Of a stretch of 44,017 nt of DNA, positions 27,701-38,324 are shown in pieces. This stretch comes from Entomortierella parvispora. Lineage: Eukaryota > Mortierellomycota > Mortierellomycetes > Mortierellales > Mortierellaceae. A model generated the notes under the pieces. That model had not been told where the DNA came from. It searched no databases and saw only the letters and a list, made by a program, of their open reading frames with translations. The stretch is taken from the NCBI GenBank assembly GCA_963573315.1, contig CAUYJH010000061.1, forward strand, positions 1 through 44,017. Direction: 5' to 3'. The position numbers and the translations under genes are program-made. Each line of letters starts with the position of its first letter. Position 1 is the stretch's first letter.

Positions 27701-28068
27701 TGCACTTGGTGCCTTGCCAATGCTCTGCACAACCGTCATCCACAACCCCTACCCGACCTCGACCTTCACCGTCTCGCTCTAGCATCAACGCAACAAAACA
27801 GTCCATCAGAAGAAGAACAAAAAAGAACCGCACTTATCCTCCCCCATCGTAAGCCCGCCATCCATCTCCTCGCCAGCCCATCTTCGACCACCCTCCCTCG
27901 TCATCTCGAACCCTATTTACTTTCATTCGACTCATTTCACTATGAAAGCCATCGACTTCATGCTGACAAAAGTCCCTCTACCCCCTCTAGCTACCAACAA
28001 AACGACAGGAAAGCTCGCCGCCTGTCCAATCCCTAAACCCCAAAAGCACACGTAATTGAAGTCGCCCA
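24776..28068. other. Intergenic region, malic enzyme to surface protein
   Basis: This is a divergent interval of about 3.3 kb. The first part is the malic enzyme promoter and leader (pyrimidine-rich on the - strand to about 24.95 kb). The last 600 bases are CT-rich on the + strand and are probably the leader of the surface protein; the open frame 27452-28036 within it looks like leader sequence. One weak candidate gene is listed at 25834-26193. Nothing else is recognisable. Confidence 0.55.
25834..26193 (+). CDS. Possible small orphan protein (119 aa)
   Basis: A single uninterrupted frame starts at an ATG with A at -3, right after a pyrimidine-rich stretch that looks like a fungal leader. 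The translation is not low complexity, uses mixed codons and contains one CPKC pair, but has no family signature I recognise. It could be chance, or one exon of a larger unrecognised gene. I infer no function. Confidence 0.25.
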   Translation: MRPNTYSLSTQRKQLSVIETTGLTSNWSNPKEEHCPKCSKRALNSISGSIEHRISHHRPLDRATIAPSPCKSLNRYDDNGSLGLKASVSVKDCPHLSSKEQMMLLGSMSGGQTKQKSGN

Positions 28069-30045
28069 ATGAGAATCTCGTGGGCCCTCCAAACCGCGGC
28101 CGTGTTCTGCCTGGTTGCAATCCATCCAGGTAACACAATGCTCCACAATGCAATACTATCGACCACCCTCTCCTCCCTCTTCCTATCACCCTCCACGCTC
28201 TCTCAGCAATTGTGACATCAAGTATCAACAGACCACCGGCAACAACACCATTCCACCCAGCCTCTCTTCCCCATGTTTGTTTCACATCGACTGTTTCGTA
28301 CCGTGGACATGAAAACGAAGAAATATGTTCCGAAGATCATTGCTATGTTGACAAACAAATTTAAGCAACGGTCCGCTACCCATGTGGGATCGGCCGTTTA
28401 GTGGCTGACCATTTTAGGGGGGGACGCTCATTGTCTAACGGGGACATCAAGGGGGGGGGGGGGCTGAGAATTCGAGAGATGGGGAGGAGAAAAGCAGGGA
28501 GAGGCGGAAGAAGAGTCAAGAGGAGATAGAAGGAGAGATGGAAAGTGTCCGTGCCTCCCCATCATCATCCGAAATATCTCGCCGTTCCTGCATGCAAGCG
28601 AAATGCCCCATCAGCGACGATCGCATCTTTTTATATCTGACGCGGGGGTTATTAATACCAACCGCAAACCCCTTGCTGACTATACCTCGCGTGTCTCTTT
28701 TCATTACTCTGTTCTAGCCCTGGCCGCAGACAACAACAACAACAACAACAACAACAACGCTGACAGCCTCTCGCTGGAATCGGTGCAGAAAGCCCCTACC
28801 TTGCACCATTTCCAGAACTTTGCAGCCCCGGATGATACCAAGGTTACCCTTCCCGTCCATCCCTCGAACCTCCTCGCTCGCGCCGATGATCAGGATCAAA
28901 AGAACAACAGCGAGAGCAAGCATGATCGCCCCCGAGCCCGCCCAGGACCAGTTCGCTCTTCTACCCCTCATTTCGAACCTGGACACGAGCCCCGCCATCG
29001 TCGTCCCACTGGAAAGCCGGAGCCTACCCATAAGAAGCCTCCATGCACGACCTCCACCAAAGGCAAGAGTGATCCTAACTCCACGAAGGATCCTCACAAT
29101 AAGAATCCTCCTTGCACAACCTCGACCAAAGGCAAGGGCAATCCCAAGCCTACGAAGGATCCCCACCACGGAAAGCCCCCTCATCACAAGCCCACAAAGT
29201 CGACTGGCAAGCACAAACCCACCCACAAACCCACCCACAAACCCACCCCCAAACCCTCTCAGAAGCCAAAGCCAAAGCCCTCTCAAAAGCCAAAGCCAAA
29301 GCCTAACGAGCCTAACAAGCCCTCAAAAGGAAGTAGCAGTGAAGCTCCCAAGCCAACGACCGTCGTCGTCCCCCCTCCTTCCACGACCTCGGATGCCCCA
29401 GCGGTGATTCCATCCCCTGCGGCGCCTTCTGCACCTGCCAACCCTGCCAACCCTGCCTCAGTATCCAATGGTGGCGACTCTGTCCAGGGACAGTCTTCAG
29501 TTACTGGACCCCAGCCTTCCGCGGGATTGGGAAACGCCCCTAATGGAACTAGCAAGATGTCAGGTACTTCCAGCTCGTCTAGCCTAGGAACAATTATGGG
29601 TGCCGCCGTCGGCTCTGTAGCCCTTGTAGGACTTGTCGCTTTGGGAGTGTACCGTCGCAAGGAACGTAGACGCGCCAACTTTGACCAGATGGGCGGACCA
29701 ATGGGCCCTGATGGCGCTATCGGTGTCGGCATGGGCGCGGGTGGCCACGCGGAGATGGATGAAGCGCCCCGTACGGCTTTCAGACACGAATCCTTCATGG
29801 CCCTTGTGAAGGACGCTGCTCAAGGTTTCTACGCGCCTGGCACCACAAGTCCTGGCCCCGGCCCTTCGCCTCTCTCTGCAGCTGCTGGCGCTGGCGCTGG
29901 TGCTGCAAGCCTGTCCCGTCAGACCAGTGCTCGGTCCCAGAACAGCCAACGTAGCATGCCATATCGTCGCTCTGGCAACTTTTCCGGTCATGGTGTCCCC
30001 CCCTCGACCTTGCCTCCTCTCGCCCATCTCGGAGGACGATCTTAA
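28069..30045 (+). CDS. Secreted single-pass Lys/Pro-rich cell-surface protein
   Basis: Two exons, 28069-28129 and 28718-30045, give 462 residues. Exon 1 encodes only the signal peptide, with cleavage expected after residue 23 (IHPALA/AD); the junction restores the ALA site exactly. The mature protein opens with a poly-Asn run from an AAC repeat. Two copies of PPCTTSTKGK follow near residues 128 and 151. A strongly basic stretch of KPTHKPT and KPKPKPS repeats then runs to about 225, and a Ser/Thr/Pro/Ala region to about 305. One membrane helix lies at about 312-332 (IMGAAVGSVALVGLVALGVY), followed by the stop-transfer RRKERRR and a tail of about 125 residues. This layout resembles fungal wall-spanning sensors or wall-anchored mucins, but no WSC or other lectin domain is present. 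Function is unknown. Confidence 0.86.
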
Positions 30046-30095
30046 GAAAACTGAAGGAAAACTCTCAGGAAAGAACGAAGAAGCCTCGTCAGGAT

Positions 30096-30101
30096 AATAA
30101 A
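30096..30101 (+). terminator. Poly(A) signal of the surface-protein gene
   Basis: AATAAA lies 51 bases after the stop codon. Confidence 0.6.
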
Positions 30102-30623
30102 AAGGAAGACTCTGCGGGTTCAACTCTGGGGTGTTTCTTTTCGGATTCTAATTTCTACTCCTTCCTTCCTTCCTTCCAATCTTTTTTTGAGACTGCAGGG
30201 CTTTTTCCACCTTGTTCCGATCGTCTCTCGCTAGTGGACTCTTCTCATCTTCTTTTGCGGTGCTGCCTCCCTTTGGTATTGTGTTCGGCAAGATAAAAAA
30301 CGATGTAAAGGGAAGGAGAATCCAATTGAACATGAGAGGAGTCGCCGAGATGGAGGAGCAGGTGTCCCTTCTCTTTTTTTTTTCCTCTCTTTTCCCTTCC
30401 TTTTACGAAATCCATATCCCACATACCCTTTTTACTTGACGAACATCTTCAACCCATTGCAAAAAAAACATAGAAATTTCCACTAATGACAACATCTTGG
30501 ATCCTGCCCTAATAAAAAACCGAACAAAAGCAATCTGTCTTCCTTGAGCACTGCTTTCAAGTTTCGCCCAAATGATCATCCTGAAAGAGTTTCCTTTTTT
30601 TTTATGGCCTAGGCCTCCCTTGA

Positions 30624-30629
30624 TTTATT
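30624..30629 (-). terminator. Poly(A) signal of RPS3
   Basis: AATAAA on the - strand lies about 57 bases after the RPS3 stop codon. Confidence 0.6.
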
Positions 30630-30685
30630 TGTATCCAGCAAAGATGCTAGAGAATAAAAAGAGTAAAGAGTCGACAAGACACCGT

Positions 30686-32092
30686 TTAGGCAACAACCTC
30701 AACGGGGGCAGCGGCGACGGGGGCAACCTCCTCGCGGGACTCAGAGACGGGGGCGAGGACGGGGACCTCCTCCTTGGGCTCCATGATGGTGACCATATCG
30801 GGAAGAGGGTTCTTGGGGCCCATCTTGCCAGTGGGGTCCCAGGGCAACATGATCTTGACCTTGACACCCAAAACTCCCTGACGGAGGAGAACGTGACGGA
30901 CGGCAGTGTCAACAAAGTCCTTGGTGGGCTGACCAGAGTGGATCATGAATCCGTCAACGAACTTCATCGACTTGGCACGGGCACCACGGAGCTTTCCAGA
31001 GACAACAACCTCGCAACCCTTTCCACCAGACTCCATGATGTAACGGACAACACCGTAGCAAGCACGACGGACAGCAACTCCGTTAAGGAGCTTGTACTTC
31101 AAGGACTCGCACTGAGCAATGGCAGAGAGACCACGGAAGTTGACCTTCTCGGCGTAGAGCTCGACAGTGTTCTCGGGGAACTTGAAACGCTTCTGGACCA
31201 AAGAGGTCAACTCGCGGATGCGACGACCCTGGACACCAAGAATCTCCTGGGTCTGGGTGGCACGGATGATGATCTCAGTGCGGGCGGGGGTGACGCGGAC
31301 CTCGACACCGGAGTAACCCTCAGCAGCGAGCTCGCGCTGGAAGAACTCGTTCAACTCGGCGTAGAAAACACCATCGGCGACGAACTAGATATTGATTGGT
31401 ACATGTTGATAGAAGGGGAGATGCGTTGATAGGTTAGGACGTCTGCCTGTTTCTTTTGCTGAGGGTATCCAAGAATAATTGGTGCCAGAAGATAGTTTGG
31501 TGGGGTTGTTTGTCGAGTCTGCGTTTCCTTTGTCCTGAATAATGCAAACATGCCAGCAAAAGAGCCGATCCAGATGACTACTTCATAAGAGTTGATGGCT
31601 GTCCAGTAACAACAAGATCATCGTAACGACAGGATCCACAGGGATTCGGGGAATCGTGGGTCTGCCTCAAGAGACCTGTTGCCAATCGACTGCATCCGCT
31701 CTCAGTTAGCTGTCATCCAGATAAAGCCTATCCTTTGGAAGCGTGATGCTGGATCGTAGGTTGGATCAGAGGTTCGCCTCTCCATGAAGACTAGCGTTTC
31801 CAACTGTTTCCCGGTTGAACGAGATGGAGTCGAGAATGGAGTCTTCATTCGCACTCTTCTCCATCTGAGCAAGGCTCGGATATTGAAAAAACACGGCCAG
31901 AGGATATCCATTCTACGGTCAACCATCCGTTGCCATCGATCCTGGATATCTGTCCATCCGTCCTAGTTGGCGATAGTCCCTGGTGCATCCATGATCCTCC
32001 TGCAGACATCGATGACCACACCATCGACAGCGATGGATGGGCAACCGCATCGTGCGCACCTTTCTCTTTTTGCTGATCTGAGCAGAGGCCAT
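30686..32092 (-). CDS. RPS3: 40S ribosomal protein S3 (uS3)
   Basis: Two exons, 32092-32060 and 31384-30686, give 243 residues. Exon 1 encodes only [11 protein letters not shown] and exon 2 resumes with [15 protein letters not shown], which together give the conserved eukaryotic uS3 N-terminus. The KH domain lies at about 21-92 ([25 protein letters not shown]). The C-terminal domain carries [32 protein letters not shown] and [19 protein letters not shown]. uS3 forms part of the mRNA entry channel of the small subunit. The intron is 675 bases, with a donor GTGCGC that departs from GTRAGT. Codon bias is strong, which also opens a long antisense frame over the gene. It faces the alpha/beta hydrolase across 393 bases. 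Confidence 0.98.
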
Positions 32093-32485
32093 GTTTGAAA
32101 TAATGGAAGGAAGAGGGAGCTCCACTGGCGCCCACAGTGACCAACAAGAAATACAGTCTCTTGTGGTCATGTGACTTTAAGATTGCCACCAATTTTCGGG
32201 TTTTCTCAATCCCAGGGATCAGGCCCATGGCCTTCACCCAATATGACCATCTTACAAGTCGCCGATCTCTCGCCCTACCAATGGTTTTCAGGTCCACAGA
32301 TGATCTGAATAACCCCGAGACAAGCGCAAGGCCGTGCGGTATTGCTAAACTTGTGGTCGGGTCTAAGTCCACTTACCATCGTTACCTTTCTTGCACGAGC
32401 ACAGGCCTTTTCTTTCTGTTTTTGCTCTTCCATCTTTTCAACTCTTTCTTCCTCCAACGTATTCTGGCCCAACTTTGTCTTCATC
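32093..32485. promoter_or_regulatory. Divergent promoter region, RPS3 / alpha-beta hydrolase
   Basis: The 393 bases between two divergent start codons must carry both core promoters. No TATA box was found on either side. An E-box-like GTCATGTGAC lies at 32166-32175. The last 90 bases before the hydrolase start are CT-rich. Confidence 0.5.
32166..32175. promoter_or_regulatory. E-box-like element GTCATGTGAC
   Basis: The element has CATGTG with flanking GT and AC and sits near the RPS3 start side of the divergent promoter. It resembles bHLH-type sites, but a single occurrence is weak evidence. Confidence 0.2.
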
Positions 32486-33858
32486 ATGGATTTTTCTTCA
32501 CCGCTCACCGTATCTCCTTCAACGGCCGCTACTACATATACCTCACCTTTCTTCCAGAAGGGGCACGTTGTTGTTGGCCAAAGTCGAAAAAAGTCAATCA
32601 AGCTCTACTACGAAAAGACAGGAACTGGACCGTTGCTCTTGCTCTACATCATGGGATTGAACTCGCCCGGCTGTGCTGGTGATTCAGTGGTATGTATATG
32701 TATTAGCAGCACTCTACTATGTTCGGCTTCGTCTGCATTGACAAGGACCGATTTCTCGTAAATGTAGGTTGAGGTCTTTGCCAAGAAACCAGAGTACACC
32801 ATTGTTACCTTTGACAACCGAGGTGTTGGATTCTCGGATTCTCCCGCAGGAATATATTCGTATGTGCTTCACTTTCTCCAGAAATCTGATGGAGAGAGGA
32901 GAGGAGAGAGACGATCTTGACCATTATCGTTCTTGGATTTTCCCATTCTTCTTTGCTTCAATAGAACTTCCCAAATGGCTCAGGATACGTTGGATCTTTT
33001 GGACGGTCTCCAATGGAAGGAAAAGGTTCATGTTGTAGGACCCTCTTTGGGTGGGATGATTGCTTTGGAACTGGTCCTGAAGAATCCAACGAGATTCGCT
33101 TCTCTTTGTTTGATCTCCACCAATGCCGGCAGAGCTTTCCCACCATTCTCGGCCTTGTCTTTTGTTTCTCGAGTCTCGATGGTCAAAGCCGAATCAAGGC
33201 CTCTGGTCATTGTCCAATCATTGTTTCCCCAGGTAAAGAGGAAAAAAATCGGAAACGGACGGTCCATCTGGCTTTGCCCAGACAGCCTTACGCCACAACG
33301 CCCAAAAACTGTAAATGCCAAGCTTTTTTCATTGACTTTACTTGAAAAAAACAAAAAAAAATGGTGACCATATTTAGTCTTGGTTGGAGAAGCCTGCGCC
33401 GGAAGGCTCCATGTACAAGACGAATCAAGAACATACAATCGCTGTAAGTGATCTGATCCTGTAGCGTCCTGTACATTACTCTCTTTTTTTGTGCTGACCA
33501 GTTAACGCGTCGCTCGGATCATTCTCTTTCAAAGGGAATCGAAAAGATGTTCCGTGACAGGCCACCGCAGACCATTCACGGCAGTATGGGTCAAACCTTG
33601 GCGGCCGGACTTCATTATGTCAGTCCGAAACGTCTGGCCACAATTCGAGACAGTGGTATACCAGTCTTGGTCATGACAGGCACGGACGACAAAATGGTTT
33701 CTCCAGAGGGATCCTATCATTTGCAACAAGAGCTAGGTTCTCATATGGTGGTATTCGAAGGAACTGGACACGGCATTGCCATGGAGTTTCCAGAGACTTT
33801 TTGTCGGCTTATTGACGAGTTGGTTCGTCATGGACACAATGGCCGTTTCGAGCTTTAG
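32486..33858 (+). CDS. Alpha/beta hydrolase fold protein
   Basis: Five exons, 32486-32689, 32768-32859, 32965-33232, 33378-33443 and 33502-33858, join in phase to give 328 residues. The fold is plain: strand beta-3 with LLLLYIMGLNSPG (oxyanion-hole region), TFDNRGVGFSDSP after strand beta-4, and the nucleophile elbow GPSLGG with Ser126. The catalytic acid is Asp272 or Asp273 in MTGTDDKMV, and the histidine is His300 in GTGHGIAMEFP. The substrate cannot be told; hits would include epoxide-hydrolase-like, esterase and lactonase members. The first 25 residues are Ser/Thr-rich and may be a short targeting or disordered segment. The introns are short (about 58-145 bases). It shares a divergent promoter with RPS3 and converges on the membrane-protein gene, whose stop codon is only 95 bases away. 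Confidence 0.94.
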
Positions 33859-33890
33859 ATGAAATTGTTGAGACTCTTTCCTCTTCAGCT

Positions 33891-33896
33891 TTTATT
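33891..33896 (-). terminator. Poly(A) signal of the membrane-protein gene
   Basis: AATAAA on the - strand lies 58 bases past that gene's stop codon and inside the 3' untranslated region of the opposing hydrolase gene. Confidence 0.55.
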
Positions 33897-33909
33897 AATG
33901 AGTTAAAGC

Positions 33910-33915
33910 AATAAA
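33910..33915 (+). terminator. Poly(A) signal of the alpha/beta hydrolase gene
   Basis: AATAAA lies 52 bases past the hydrolase stop codon. It lies beyond the opposing gene's own signal, so the two transcripts should overlap at their 3' ends. Confidence 0.55.
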
Positions 33916-33953
33916 CAAAAGAGCAACACAACGGATCGTTCTGGAGGTAGAAT

Positions 33954-35236
33954 TCAGGCAGCCTTGATTCGCTTCATCTTTGATTTCGCCAGTTTGTTGT
34001 CTGGGGCGAGGTCATCTTCGGTTCCAGGGTGGTCCCAAGACCTAGGCGCCAAAGCAACTGGGAGGACCCTAATAAGATCAATTGAACTGTGTCAGATCTG
34101 GTTTTCTCCGTCAAGAATGTGGGTAGCCAGTACAGAGAGTAGGGTCGATTGAGCTTACCATGTCGCAGACAGGACAACGCCTTTGCCTAGATCCTCGGCA
34201 TTGATCACAGCCCATTGGAATCCCACCCAAGCCGAAATGATTCTTGATAGAGGAACCAGAGCCGCCAGTCCCGGAATGCCCACCACAGCTCCTGACAGGA
34301 ACCCGAAAAAGATCTGGCTAGTGTTGGAGACCCGTTGTAGCTTGCTCATACATTTGTGGGGGACATAGATCTCGTAGCCCCACCAATACGTATAAGCACT
34401 TATCACGTTGGTGGGTGGAGCCTTTTGTAACGCGGCAATTTGTTGTTTGATCGAATTGAGGGTTGAGACCAAGATGGACTTGTCCGCAGACGCAGGAGAT
34501 GCGACAGTGGTTGTGGTTGTGGTGACAGTGCCTCCACTTGCATTAGTGGCCGATGTAGTCTTTGTGGTCGTGTTGCTGTCGGTAGCATCGTTGCTTGCTG
34601 AGGCAGATATCTCTACAGCATTCTTGGGCAGGACATCCTCCGTTACTGTAATGGTAGTGGTGGTTGTTGTAGTTGTAGAAGGCGAGGCACGTGATGACCA
34701 AAGGGATGAAAACGAAATAGCCCACCAAGATGACGGGGCTTTGATGGTCTCTGCTTCATTGTCCGTGCTGCTCTCTGTCCCTGCATTCTGACTAGACGAA
34801 GAAGATGATCCTGCTGCCTGAGGCGGTGGGTCATCCTTCGGCAAAGGGTTCAAAGGTTCTGGTCCAGATCCAGGTGATGTATGGTGCCTACTTGCTTCTC
34901 GACTATGAACGTCTTTGAACTCGACGACCGTTGGATCTGGCATGGCCTTTAATATGGTAATGAGATCATTGACCTGACCCGGATCCGCTTTTTGTAAAGC
35001 TTTCACAGCCTTCTTCTTTTGATAGCTGTCAACATGGGTCTCATGATTGGCGCCTACGGGGCAAAGAGCGACAAAGTGGTGAGTGATCCTGGTTAAAGTC
35101 CTCCTCTCATGATATCAGTTATTCAGAGCTTACCTGTAATGAGGTCACGGATGGTGTGAGCAAGTCCGATATTGCGGGCTTCGGCTTCAACCTGTTTTTG
35201 AGAATCGCTCAGAAACAGGTTCCGGAAAGTCACCAT
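33954..35236 (-). CDS. Unrecognised Thr/Ser-rich protein with C-terminal hydrophobic hairpin
   Basis: Three exons, 35236-35134, 35053-34159 and 34068-33954, join in phase to give 370 residues. The N-terminal 85 residues look folded and helical (VTFRNLFLSDSQKQVEAEA, IGLAHTIRDLI, ALQKADPGQVNDLITILKAM). A long Ser/Thr/Ala-rich linker follows, at about 90-225, with poly-Thr runs. The C-terminal part has YTYWWGYEIYVPHKCM and then a hydrophobic stretch at about 281-320 (IFFGFLSGAVVGIPGLAAL, IISAWVGFQWAVI) that could be a membrane hairpin. The basic end KMKRIKAA is cytosol-like. No signal peptide is seen, so an internal membrane such as mitochondria or ER is possible. The family is not recognised. 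It is divergent from the F-box gene. Confidence 0.78.
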
Positions 35237-35854
35237 GTCGGACCGTTAACAAGGTACAGAAGACGACCGAATGTAGTGATAATGTCAGATGAGTCAAAGC
35301 AGCGGACAGAAGTAGACACAAGGTTGATATGGCGGTGGTGAGGGAAGATGGAGTGCAGAGTGTGGGCGAGGGTGAGAGAGGAAGTGCGAAGTGGGGACCG
35401 ATGAAAGGGCAACTGGTAAGAAGAAAGAGAGAAACCAAGAGTCAAGAAATGGCCTTTTGCACTTGTTTCTGACCTGACCTCCGTTTGCAACCATGATCAC
35501 CATCCGTGACCTGGACAGGAGAAGAGAGTCTGCCCAGGCACAAAAAACAGGATGACTTTGACCAAGCCCCTATTTCGATCGAAAGCTGACGACTGGTCAG
35601 GCGATGTTTTAGGGATAAGTGAGGGGTGGTCAATGTGGAGAGGGAGAGGGTCCTGTCAAGTTCTCACCGGCAAAGATGTTTTGGCGGCAGAGCACTATGT
35701 CGTTGGAGACGCGTCTGCGTGGCTCGTGGCTGGCGCCAGCATCTTCGCGCGCGGGAAGAGACCCTTAAAATGTTATCAGATTTTTTTTCTTGCATGTGCT
35801 CTGCTCCGCCGTGTCTCGCTTTTTCTTCTCACCTTCCTTCCTACGTTTGCATCC
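35237..35854. promoter_or_regulatory. Divergent promoter region, membrane protein / F-box gene
   Basis: This is 618 bases between two divergent start codons. The frame upstream of the F-box start is open back to 35552, but its translation is not domain-like and is probably leader. No TATA box is evident. The last 80 bases before the F-box ATG are pyrimidine-rich. Confidence 0.45.
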
Positions 35855-38053
35855 ATGTCACAACATCCCTCTGCGCACTTTGACCATACCCCAGATGCAG
35901 CTATGTCGATACAAACAGAATCCACTACTTCACCACTGGAACTCCCAGAGATCCTCTATGTGCTGGTCCAGTTCTTAGATCGACCAGCTATCTTTCATGC
36001 CGCTCGAGTCTCTCGATCCTGGTCAAAGATCTTCTCGCCGATGCTTTTTCGCGAGGTCAGATATCAGGATTGGAAACATCCAGAGTTCATCAACCTATTG
36101 CGCAAGAATCTAGATCAAGTTGTCTGTCTCGAGTGGCGATTCTCCAGGAGGGAGGCAAAGCTACGCTATCGGGAGATCATGATACAGCAGCAGCAACAGC
36201 AACATCATCTTCATTCCCAGAATCAAAGCTTGCAAGTTGGAGGAGATCCCAGATTCGAGTCCCAGTCCAGATCACCTTCGCCCGATCCTCAGTTTCACTC
36301 GTCTGCACCACTTTCACCAACACTAGACCTATCTCCCACATACTCTTCCCCTCCGATAATAGCCTCCAAAGCCCCAAATTTGAGCGGGATCTGCCTCGAG
36401 CACTTGGCCATAATGTTAAGCCCCAAGGCTACACCTCGACTTCGCTTGCTAGCGGTGTAGGGAGAGATGGAGTTACGTCGCTTTCTTACATCAGTTTTGC
36501 CCAAGGTTCCAACGTTGACCTGCCTCCAGATCGAGGATAGCTTCTCTTGGCAAAAGATTGGCATCGGAGAAATCTTGAATACCTGTCAATCCTTGGAGAG
36601 TTTAGACTGTGATGGATCTGTGGCTCTACAATTCGATGACGCTTTCTTACAAACGAACCCAGCACCTTTGGACGCTTGCACCTCAGAGTATAGTGGGCAG
36701 GGACCGGGAGAAGAATTGCAGGGGCAAAGCTCAAGTCTGGGTCCGATATCAACCAACTTGTGGCCTAGAACTTCTCTGGTGGGTCTCCCATTGAGTAGCC
36801 GGACACAAAACCTGCAAATCCTTCGACTTCACAAGACCAGTCTCACGGACGAAGATCTTCTCCGACTCATTCGACAATGTCCTGAGCTCCAAGAACTCTT
36901 TTTACATCAGGAAGGCAATGGGGGAACGTTAGGAGGGGGTCAGCCTCTTGCGAACGCGGATGCGACCCATCAGTGGAATTGGTCCGAGACGTTTGTCACA
37001 GAGATGGCAAGGGCATGTCCGAAATTGGTCAAAATTCATTTGAGTCCTGGCTGCTTTCAGTCTTTGCCCGAGAGCATCATCCTTAGAGTCTTGGCTGCTT
37101 TCCCTAGGTTGCGTTCACTTGGAGTGCCATTCTCACAATTTGGAGATGAAACGATGCAGGAAATCTTGAGGACGCGTGTTCATGTGCAGGAGCGACAAGA
37201 TCAGTCTCAAAACCAGCTTCATCCGCAACAAGGACAACAACAACTGCCAGCAGTAGGACAAAATACTACTTGGGCTTCAAAAAAGACATTAACACTGGCA
37301 CCTTCTCCGCCGTCCAACTTCAGTCCACTGACATGTCTAGATTTGACGGATTTGAAAGGCCACCGGCTCTCGAGCTTGGTCCTTCAAACATTTCTGGAGA
37401 ATTGTCCCGAGCTATTACATTTCATGGGAGATAAGAATTTACTAAAGGTCCAGGATATGATTCTTCCAGAATCACGAGTGCATCTTGACCGGACCAACTC
37501 TGACCCTTCCACTTCTTCAACTACCTTTCAACTTCGTCCTTGGGCTTGCTTGCGACTGGAGACTTTAGTCATTGGTTTCAGTCGTTCGCAGAACCCGGTG
37601 CAGACCTACGGCAGAGTCGAGCCAGGAGCATGTCGCTCCATTCGCGAAAATGAGGATGAAATTGTCTATCGTCAGTTGAGTCGGCTGACAAAACTTAGGA
37701 GACTCGAGGTTTTGGAGGAAGGCCCCAATTGGTCCGCATTAACTCTTCCTAAATGTAGCAGCGCAGCTTCTTCCTTGTCGGCCTTGGAAGTTTTACAGAC
37801 GTTTAGGATTTCCCCTGGGACAATTCCTCCTTCTTTGGAAATGGCCAGTCCTGTGATCAATCCGGCTGACAGAAAGGAAGAGGAGGAAAGGGAACAGAGG
37901 AATCTGGCCATTTGGATCGTGACAGCCTGGCCGTGTCTGCAGACCTTACATGTCCCAGGAAGTCGACATCAGCAGCGGAACAAGGACTGGTCTCGACTTT
38001 TTCATGAACTGGGTCGATCTAACATACGAATCGTCCCATTTGAAGAAAGCTAG
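35855..38053 (+). CDS. F-box / leucine-rich repeat protein, interrupted by an in-frame TAG
   Basis: One long frame of 733 codons is broken by a single TAG at 36458-36460 (codon 202); both halves stay in the same frame. The first half has an F-box at about residues 28-66 (LELPEILYVLVQFLDRPA, then ARVSRSWSKIFSPMLFREV). A Gln/Ser/Pro-rich insert follows, then the start of an LRR (LSGICLEHLAIML). After the stop the repeats continue at once (MELRRFLTSVLPKVPTL, LQILRLHKTSLTDEDLLRLI) and run to a normal TAG-terminated C-terminus. F-box/LRR proteins choose substrates for SCF ubiquitin ligases. I found no canonical intron that removes the TAG and keeps frame. A TGG (Trp) to TAG change would explain it, so this may be a nonsense allele, a young pseudogene, a sequence error or read-through. 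ATG 35855 is chosen because upstream translation is not domain-like; 35903 is an alternative. Confidence 0.82.
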
Positions 38054-38324
38054 GGGTTACGAGGTTCTTTGTAAAGTCTTAGGTGATTAAGCAAAGCAAT
38101 GAACGGTTTTTAATTTTTTGCAATTTTTTTTTTTTGAAATTTTGTACAGTGAGTAAAATCGGAAAGGTCTAGAGATGAGGAGGAAGAGTGGTGGTGGTGG
38201 TGATGATGATGGTAACGGGATAGCGATGAAGAGAGATGAGTTGAAAGCGTTGAAAGGGCAAGTGAAGATGGCTGGTATTAGAGATTACAGGGTGAGTGGG
38301 GTTTAGATTTTTGGATTGTCTTAT

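Larger units (their letters stand above)
30046..30685. other. Spacer between convergent surface-protein and RPS3 genes
   Basis: It contains both 3' ends, with poly(A) signals at 30096 (+) and 30624 (-). No other gene is visible. Confidence 0.7.

Noticed and set aside
30572-31429. 285-codon frame antisense to RPS3
   Set aside because: Same cause: it is the shadow of a highly expressed, codon-biased gene.
30700-32059. snoRNA in the RPS3 intron
   Set aside because: The best C-box-like match (ACGATGA on the - strand near 31620) has a mismatch in the core and no D box at a suitable distance.
36415-36494. Possible introns removing the TAG in the F-box gene
   Set aside because: Donors at 36415, 36455 and 36457 with acceptors up to 36494 either break the frame or give introns too short to splice.
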